From: Rhodeus uyekii
Lineage: Eukaryota; Chordata; Actinopteri; Cypriniformes; Acheilognathidae
DNA: 64,000 nucleotides
Direction: 5' to 3'
Assembly (NCBI GenBank): GCA_037043235.1
Contig: JAWRVZ010000103.1
Span: forward strand, 869,501-933,500
The notes beneath the pieces are model-generated. The model saw only the letters and a list, made by a program, of their open reading frames with translations. It was not told where the DNA came from and did not search any database. Made by a program: the position numbers and the translations under genes. This document shows, piece by piece, positions 38,319 to 45,800 of this stretch. The stretch's first letter is position 1; every line of letters begins with the position of its first letter.

Positions 38319-38645
38319 TGTAGGGGGATTTACAATTAAGACCCGAGGGCCAGATATGTTGAATGAAGAGCAGGAGTCAGAAGTGCAGTCAATAGAAGAA
38401 ATTTTAGTGAAGTTTAGTTTGCAGTTTCATCAGCAGAAGCTTCAGGTCTCACAAGGAGTTCGTAGGCCGCCCCACATACAATAACATTGTTACATCAATT
38501 ATACTCTAACAGAGGCTACTAACTACGTCATTGATGACGGTTAAATGATTCTGATTTGCTAAGAAAGAGAGAAAGAAAGATAAACAAAACTAGTAATCTT
38601 CCACACAAGAGCAGACAGTCTGAAGCATATCTCCTTTATCACATG
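38319..38645 (+). repeat. LTR-like fragment, copy 1
   Basis: Starts TGTAGGGGGATTTACAATTA and contains TTTCATCAGCAGAAGC and TCTCACAAGGAGTTCGTAGG. It matches the reverse complement of 53525-53838 throughout. LTR identity is inferred from the TGTAG start and the neighbouring gag-like piece. Confidence 0.55.
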
Positions 38646-38765
38646 GTTGACGGGTTAGTGACGTGGTTTGTCGAGAACAAGTCATGTACTCGATACAAGC
38701 TCGATGTACTCGATACATCAGAAGAAGAATGTCATCTACGCTGATATTGTTCTCTGTTTACTCCA

Positions 38766-38902
38766 AGGTTACCGTGGTCAGCCGGATCCAGATCAGATGA
38801 AGGACCTGCACCTGGACACAAGCACAGCACTGCCCTAAAGTGTCTGCGGAGATCGTGACTCTACTAGACCCTCCCTTGTGTAGATCATGAACCCATCTCC
38901 AA
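38766..38902 (+). repeat. left arm of inverted repeat with 41146-41303
   Basis: GGTTACCGTGGTCAGCCGGA, then ATCAGATGAAGGACCTGCAC and GCGGAGATCGTGACTCTACT are found inverted at 41146-41303. The pair flanks the gag-like and LINE fragments. Confidence 0.75.
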
Positions 38903-38969
38903 TCAGACCTAATTAGACTTAATATTAGACTTGAATTATCAATATAATAATCAAACTATCAGTCAATCA

Positions 38970-39190
38970 ATCTCCTGGAACCTTGAGACCAATGCCCAAA
39001 CAGAGGTCTGAAAGCTCATTAGGTAAGACCGGTGCATCAAGGAGGGACTCTCTCACTGCTTTCCCGATGTCAGCCAGTTTCACCCAGAGGTGTCTCTCAG
39101 TTACCACCATGGCCGCAATGCGGTGGCCAAAAGGAAAGCTGTCAGCTTGGTGGCACAGAGAGCGAAGTCTGTAGTGCAGCGCAGCTCAGA
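38970..39190 (-). pseudogene. gag-like fragment of a DIRS/LTR-type retroelement
   Basis: The - strand frame reads AAMVVTERHLWVKLADI then ESLLDAPVLPNELSDL. This resembles the V.ERHLW..L and LLDAPV motifs of capsid-like proteins in teleost DIRS-type elements (recognised from memory, not searched). Only about 70 residues remain, without neighbouring pol of the same type. Confidence 0.5.
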
Positions 39191-39249
39191 GGCCGCCGAA
39201 ACTTTTGAGCTGGAAAAGATAACTTTGCACTTATTTTAAAGTGACCTTT

Positions 39250-40330
39250 GACATGAAATTCATGTAAATTTAAATGATCTCATGGATGTGGCTTTTGTGA
39301 TTCACGGTTTTAGTGGCACCAGCCGAGATGTGGATCCCCAGGAACTTGAAACTGGAGACACGCTCGACGGCCATTCCATTGATATGGATGGTGTTGTGTG
39401 TGCCTCTTGACTCTTTCCTGAAGTCCACGATGAACTCCTTTGTTTTGGTGGTGTTGAGGAGCAGGTTATTTTCAGTGCACCAAGTGGCCAGGTGCTGGAT
39501 CTCTTCCCTGTAGTCAGTCTCATCGTTGCTGCTGATGAGACCAATCACCGTAGTGTCGTCTGCAAACTTGACGATGTCATATATCCAAACACAGGCTTGC
39601 AGTCGGAGGTGAAGAGGGAGTAGAGAAACGGACTTAGCACACAGCCCTGTGGTACACCAGTGTTAAGTGTGATGGATGTGGAGCAGGTGGATCCAGAAGT
39701 CCAGAATCCAGTTACAGAGTGAGGTATTGATGCCCAAGTCTCCAAGTTTGGCTATTAACTTGGTCGGGATGATAGTGTTGAATGCTGAGCTGAAGTCAAC
39801 AAACAGCATCCGTGCATATGTGTTCTTATTGTCCAGGTGTGTGAGCACAGAGTGCAGTGCCATGGCAACAGCATCCTCTGTGCTCCTATTGCTGCGGTAA
39901 GCAAACTGATGTGAGTCCAATGTGGATGGTATAGAGTCTTTTAGGTGTTCCAGGACCAGCCGCTCAAAGCACTTCATGATGATGGGTGTGAGTGCTACAG
40001 GGCGGTAGTCGTTAGGGCACCTCGGACTAGAGTGTTTTGGCACTTGCACAATGTAAGTGCATTTGAAGCATGTTGGTACAGCTGCTTGGGCAAGAGACAG
40101 GTTGAAAATGTCTGTAAAAACCCCAGCGAGCTGCTCCGCACATGCCCTGAGGACACGTCCAGGGATGTTGTCTGGTCCAGAAGCCTTGTGTGTGCTGATC
40201 CGGCTCAGTGCCTTGCAGACATCAGTGGATGAGAGTGTGATTGGAGGGTGGTCAACTGAGGGTTTGATCAGTGGCTGTAGGGGTGGAGTGGGTGGGTTTG
40301 TAGTCACTGATGGCCTGGATGACCTGCCAT
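39250..40330 (-). pseudogene. L2-like LINE reverse transcriptase fragment
   Basis: The - strand frames contain, in order, HKASGPDNIPGRVL, NDYRPVALTPIIMKCFERLV, HQFAYRSNRSTEDAV, LFVDFSSAFNTI, GVPQGCVLSPFLYSLF, FADDTTVIG and NLLLNTTKTKEFIVDF. These are reverse transcriptase motifs with the FADD active site. A frameshift near 39590 separates the GVPQGC and FADD blocks, and the upstream endonuclease part is missing. The order and motifs fit the L2/CR1 group. It is a dead 5'-truncated copy. Confidence 0.85.
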
Positions 40331-40794
40331 TTTACCCATTTTAAATGTATATTAGCCGTTGTGTAGTTTCCCTGCTCGCAGCTATATTTGATTATTATTG
40401 TTTTTGAAAATGTAAAACTTTGCACAAAATAAACTCCTGTGACTTTTTTGTGGATTTTCTCTATCTCAGTGATACTTGCTATATTTTGTGTTTAAACTAA
40501 ATGCCCGTCTTAACCTTAACCCTGCAACTGACTTGCCTTCGTTTTTAAACAATAAGGTACATTAAAATATCACTTCTGCCAGTAGTCTGTGTTCAAAATA
40601 ACTAAGAGTCTCAATAAGGGAGTGAAAACAATTGAAAATTGTATATTTTTAATCACAGAATGAAAACACAGTAACAATTGGCACATTGATGAAACCCAAG
40701 AAAAACTTGTGAATAACAAAGATCAATACAAGCAATAAGTGTTTAAAGCAAGAAGTAAAGGTTTAGCATGGCATAAGTAGTTCCTGCTGGTAAG

Positions 40795-41145
40795 TCATGC
40801 CACGTCACCTTCATTTATATAGCGCTTTTTACAATAGAGATTGTTGTAGCAGCTTTACAGAGATAACTGGAAAACAATAAAAAAAAAAGTTTGTTTTGGC
40901 TGAACAGCAAGTATTGATGAATATTAAGTGTTAAGTGTCTCCAACTAATCAAGCTAGAGGCAACAGTGGCAAGGAACCAAAGGAACCACCAGGTGACAGA
41001 GTGAATGAAGAACAGAATGGAGAGGGGGAAAAAAGGGAGAAACCAGGCTCAGTCGGGGGTCCAGTTCTCCTCTGGCCAACAGACAAACAGTCCATTATTA
41101 TATTGACAACATTTCAGGTCAAAATATTAAATCCAGTTCCCTCTG
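40795..41145 (-). repeat. dispersed retroposon tail (ATATAGCGCTTTTTACAAT type)
   Basis: TTTATATAGCGCTTTTTACA followed by GCAGCTTTACAGAG and AAAAAAGGGAGAAACCAGGC is a common zebrafish-type dispersed repeat. It runs into the inverted-repeat arm at 41146. Frames open across it are not genes. Confidence 0.6.
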
Positions 41146-41303
41146 GTTGGAGATGGGTTCATGATCTTCAGAGGGGAGGGTCTAGTAGAGTCACGATCTC
41201 CGCAGACACTTCAGGGTTGTGTTGTGCTCGTGTCCAGGTGCAGGTCCTTCATCTGATCTGGATACGGCCTGGGTCCGGCTGACCATGATAACCTCGGGAT
41301 AAA
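41146..41303 (-). repeat. right arm of inverted repeat with 38766-38902
   Basis: Contains, inverted, the GACCTGCACC and GCGGAGATCGTGACTCTACT blocks of the left arm. Arms are separated by about 2.2 kb. Confidence 0.75.
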
Positions 41304-41689
41304 CAAAGACTAATTTCAGCATAGATGCTATTTAATGCCAAGTAAACAAGATTGTTACCTCATACTGTTTAAAAACCTGAAGTGACTAAAATGACTCTTG
41401 CAGGAGTGTAAGAAGAACAAACAATAAAACTCCAGGCCAAAAGGAAAGAATCTGCAATATTAACGTAATAAGAAATGTTTATGTTATAATTTTTCATATA
41501 AAGTGTAAATCCCACAAAATCATAGTTTTTTTTCTTATTTAAAATGTTTTCTTATTTTTTTATAATTTAAAAATGTTGTTACAAAATTTCTTTAAAATAA
41601 GTTAATAAAATCTTATGTTTACAAAATAAGTGCACTGTATTAAATTATTCATTTAAATATTAGTACATAGCAGTTGACGCTGTAATTCA

Positions 41690-41860
41690 GCTAGCCTGCA
41701 TGTCTTTGAAGTGTGGGGGAACCCGGAGAAAACTCACACTGACACAGGGAGAACATGCAAACTCCACACAGAAAAGACTCCTGGCTCAGCCATGGACCTT
41801 CTTGCTGTGAGGCAACAGCGCTAAACGCTGAGCCACCGTGCTGCCCGTTTATCTATAAGG
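41690..41860. repeat. dispersed fish repeat (GAGAACATGCAAACTCCACA type)
   Basis: GGAGAACATGCAAACTCCAC followed by CTGTGAGGCAACAGCGCTAA and CTGAGCCACCGTGCTGCCC is a very common teleost interspersed repeat. No coding potential. Confidence 0.7.
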
Positions 41861-41980
41861 TTTGTAACTGGAGACTCTCTCCATTCTGTCACTGTTCTTC
41901 TACAGTGGCCAGTTGTCAACCACCTTGTGTTTTTGCACAAGCCCGTCAGTCAGGCTTAGTCTAGCATAGTAGCATACTCT

Positions 41981-42532
41981 TGTCAGGGTTCTGTCAGTCA
42001 GTTTCGGTTTCTAGTGTGTTGGTCGACAGAACCTTGACACTGCTCTCTCTTCGTGTTTGTGTGAGGGCACATGACGTTTTGTGCGTGCTCTCATGTCCAT
42101 ATGATTTCTGTCGTCCGTGTCGCGCGCAGTTGGTTGGTTACCAACTCGCGTCGTCTCGTCTGCTTTGTGAACACGTGGCAATGCACGTCTGTAATCGCTG
42201 CGTGTTCGTGTCTGTCAGCATGTACCCCGCCCCCTTGTTTCTCTTGAGTGTTGTCAGCTGTTTCTGATCACTACCTTCCCTCATCTGTCCTATATATCCC
42301 TCAGTGTTTGCTGTCCGGCGTCGCGTCGTAGTCCCTCCATGTTTGTTCCTGTGATGGTTGTTTCCTGTTCCTGGTCCCCGTTCCATCTGGTTTGTCATTT
42401 TACGTTCTAGTTTTGATCTTCGTTATGTTTTCCCCGCCGTGGGTTTTCTTTTATATGTTTGTTTATTTTTTTATTTGTTAATAAATCCACCTTTCCCTGC
42501 ATCCTGAGTCCTCCCTTACTTGTAACATGACA
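41981..42532 (+). mobile_element. putative solo LTR
   Basis: Begins TGTCAGGGTTCTGTCAGTCA and ends CTTGTAACATGACA, so the ends are TGTCA...TGACA. An AATAAA lies at about 42480 and is followed by a CT-rich stretch, as in gypsy-type LTRs. Flanks ACTCT and ATTCT could be a one-mismatch 5-bp target duplication. No internal region is adjacent. Confidence 0.6.
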
Positions 42533-42684
42533 ATTCTAGCATAGTCTGAAAAGCCACTAGGTTCAGAATTGACCTAAATAAAATAATAAAAAGACAGAAA
42601 TAAAATGATTGCCGTAAAAAGTTGTTTTCTGTTGTTGTCCATGTCTCACTGTGTGACCTGAAAGAAAAACGCATTACATTACAT

Positions 42685-42848
42685 TTAGAGCAAATTTGAC
42701 GTGGCAACAAGTTTAGGGTGATATGAACATTTGACTATCTTGGTCTTTACTTTTAGTACCTTAAACCAGTCGTGAAGCTGCATCTCCTCCAGAACAAGTC
42801 TCTGCTGTGGATTCGACTGCAGAGAAGCAGAAATCATCTGGCAGCATT
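42685..42848 (-). CDS. gene A exon 7 (C-lobe end)
   Basis: Encodes CCQMISASLQSNPQQRLVLE then EMQLHDWF, the kinase-domain end. It continues as KVLKVKTKIVKCSYHPKLVA to a TAA, about 20 residues longer than expected. Confidence 0.85.
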
Positions 42849-45800
42849 CTGTGCAAAAAGATGAGAGATACGTCTGATTATTAGCCTATATTCTACAACT
42901 TTTTTGAATGATTTAGAATTCAAACTGGCCCTCTTTATTTAAAAAAAAAGAAGATCTCACCTTGTGACATGCCAGGTTTGGACCAGTCGTTCTCACCAAT
43001 CCTGTGCAAGTCTTGAGCTGTGGGATAATGCCCACACACCATTACAAAAAGGAGGATCCCTAAAGACCACACTGTCGCCGGCTTTGCATGGTACCTTCCG
43101 TCGACATTGTACTCTGGCGGACAGTTCGCTTTTGTGCCTGGAAAGAGGAAGGGAATGTTGTATGATGTTTGATGTATGATGTTGTATGCACATTACCAGA
43201 GCATGTTGACTATATATAGGATGCGTGTAAGCGAGAATCTAATTAACCCTCTAGCAAAACGATTCATAATTCATAAGCTTTTCCTGTGGAACTTTCCAAA
43301 CATTTGCAACGCCAACAACATGGGTTCAATTCCCAGGGAAAGTAAGAACTGATTAGAATGTTAGAATGTTAATGTGTGTCTTGAATGCAATGCATGTCAC
43401 TTTGGATAAAAGCGTCAGCCACTTACATAAATGTAAATAATACATACCTTTGAAGGTCACATAGGCTGACTCCTTCATCAGTGCACCGCTCTTGAAGTCA
43501 ATCAATTTAACTTCTAAGGTGTCCTGGTTTATCAGCAGGTTCTCTAGTTTTATGTCTTGATGGAAGACGCCACGCTCACAGCAAATGTTAGCGGCGTGAA
43601 TGACCTGTTGCATAACCTGCCGTGCTCTGCCCTCATCCAGACTTCCACCTTGCAGCTCCATGAACCTAAATATGTTCATGCAAGGCAGGGGTCGCTCCAA
43701 AACCATGATGTAGTGGTCCGGGTCATCCTGCCAGTCCAGTAGTTTAATAATTTGGGGAATGCTGGGGCCCTTATTGGCCATGAACGTCAGGCCGATCTCC
43801 ATGGGGAGGCGTTTCGGATGGCCAGGCTAAAATAAACAACATATGATGGTTAGTTGGAAGTGCTTTCCCAGATTAACATGAATATAAGATGTTAAAAAAT
43901 TTTAAAACAGTGACTCATAAGCAATAAGCACCGCCTACTCACAACTAAGATATATGGCACGTCTGTCGTCTTTTCTGCAATTTTCACAGCCACCTAATTA
44001 ACAAAACAAAGAATTATCAATCAGTATGTGCACAAGGTTTATATCATTCCAGCCATTTTCCTGAATAGATATGCAGTTTTGTAAGTAAAAAAAAAAACCT
44101 TAAGATCATCCTTGCAGCGAGTCCCAGCATGCACTGAGCCAAAACTTCCTTCATTCAGCTTGTGCCCAAATTCATATCGCCAGCAAATATGGCCTATTAG
44201 AAGATAAGCAATTGAAGTTAGCATGAAATACAATTTTATTTATTTTTGTGTATTTTATCATTTATAATAACATTCTATTTCCCATATATTTATTATACTT
44301 ACGATTATTCAGCTCTTCTATCCTGTCATCTTCAGGCAAATTATCTGGAGCGTTGACGTCCTGATCCAGCTGTTCCTCTCCAGCATGGAGGACGCCCTGA
44401 TCCAGCTGTTCCTCTCCAGCATGGAAAACATATTGAACCAGCTGTTCCGCAGCAGCATGGTGGATGCCCTGCTCCAGCTGTTTCACTGCAGCATGGAAGA
44501 CGCATTGAACCAGCTGTTCCACATTACTATGCAGGATGCCCTGCACCAGCTGTTCCACTGCAGCATGGAGGACGTCCTGAACCAGCTGCTTTGTAGCAAC
44601 AAGCAGGACGCTTTGCTTCAGCTGGTCCTCTGTAGCATGGAGGACGTCCTGAACCAGCTGGTCCTCTGTAGCATGGAGGACATCTTGAACCAGCTGTTTC
44701 GCAGCAGCATACAGGACATCCTGATCCAGCTGGTATCCTGCAACATGGAGGACGCCCTGCTCCAGCAGTTCCATTGCAGCATGGAGGACGTCCTGTACCA
44801 TCTGTTCCACTACAGCACGGAGGACGCCTTGATCCAGCTGGTCCTCTGCAGCATGGAGGACGCCCTTCTCCAGCTGTTCCGCAGTAGCATGGTGGAGGTC
44901 CTTTACCAGCTGTTCCACCACAGCACGGAGGACGCCCTGATCCACCTTTTCCTCTGCAGCACGTAGAACGTCCTGAACCTGCTTTTGCGCAGCAGCACAG
45001 AGGACGTCCTGATCCAGCTGGTCCTCTGCAGCATGGAGGACACCATCTTCCAGCTTTTCCGCAGCAGCATGGAGGACACCATCTTCCAACTTTTCCGCAG
45101 CAGCATGGAGGATGCCCTGATCCAGCTTTTCCGCAGCAGCATGGAGGACGCCCTGATACAGCTGGTCCTCTGCAGCATGGAGGACACCATCTTCCAGCTT
45201 TTCCGCAGCAGCATGGAGGACGCCCTGATCCAGCTTTTCCGCAGCAGCATGGAGGACGCCCTGATCCAGCTTTTCCGCAGCAGCATGGAGGACGCCCTGA
45301 TCCAGCTTTTCCGCAGCAGCATGGAGGATGCCCTGATCCAGCTTTTCTGCAGCAGCATGGAGGACGCCCTGATACAGCTTTTCCGCAGCAGCATGGAGGA
45401 CGCCCTGATACAGCTGGTCCTCTGCAGCATGGAGGACACCATCTTCCAGCTTTTCTGCAGCAGCATGGAGGACGCCCTGATCCAGCTTTTCCGCAGCAGC
45501 ATGGAGGACGCCCTGATCCAGCTTTTCCGCAGCAGCATGGAGGACGCCCTGATCCAGCTTTTCCGCAGCAGCATGGAGGACGCCCTGATCCAGCTTTTCC
45601 GCAGCAGCATGGAGGACGCCCTGATACAGCTTTTCCGCAGCAGCATGGAGGACGCCCTGATACAGCTGGTCCTCTGCAGCATGGAGGACACCATCTTCCA
45701 GCTTTTCTGCAGCAGCATGGAGGACGCCCTGATCCAGATTTTCCGCAGCAGCATGGAGGACGCCCTGATCCAGCTTTTCCGCAGCAGCATGGAGGACGCC

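Noticed and set aside
39302..40344. + strand frames over the LINE region
   Set aside because: The reverse transcriptase motifs are on the - strand; the + frames are shadows.
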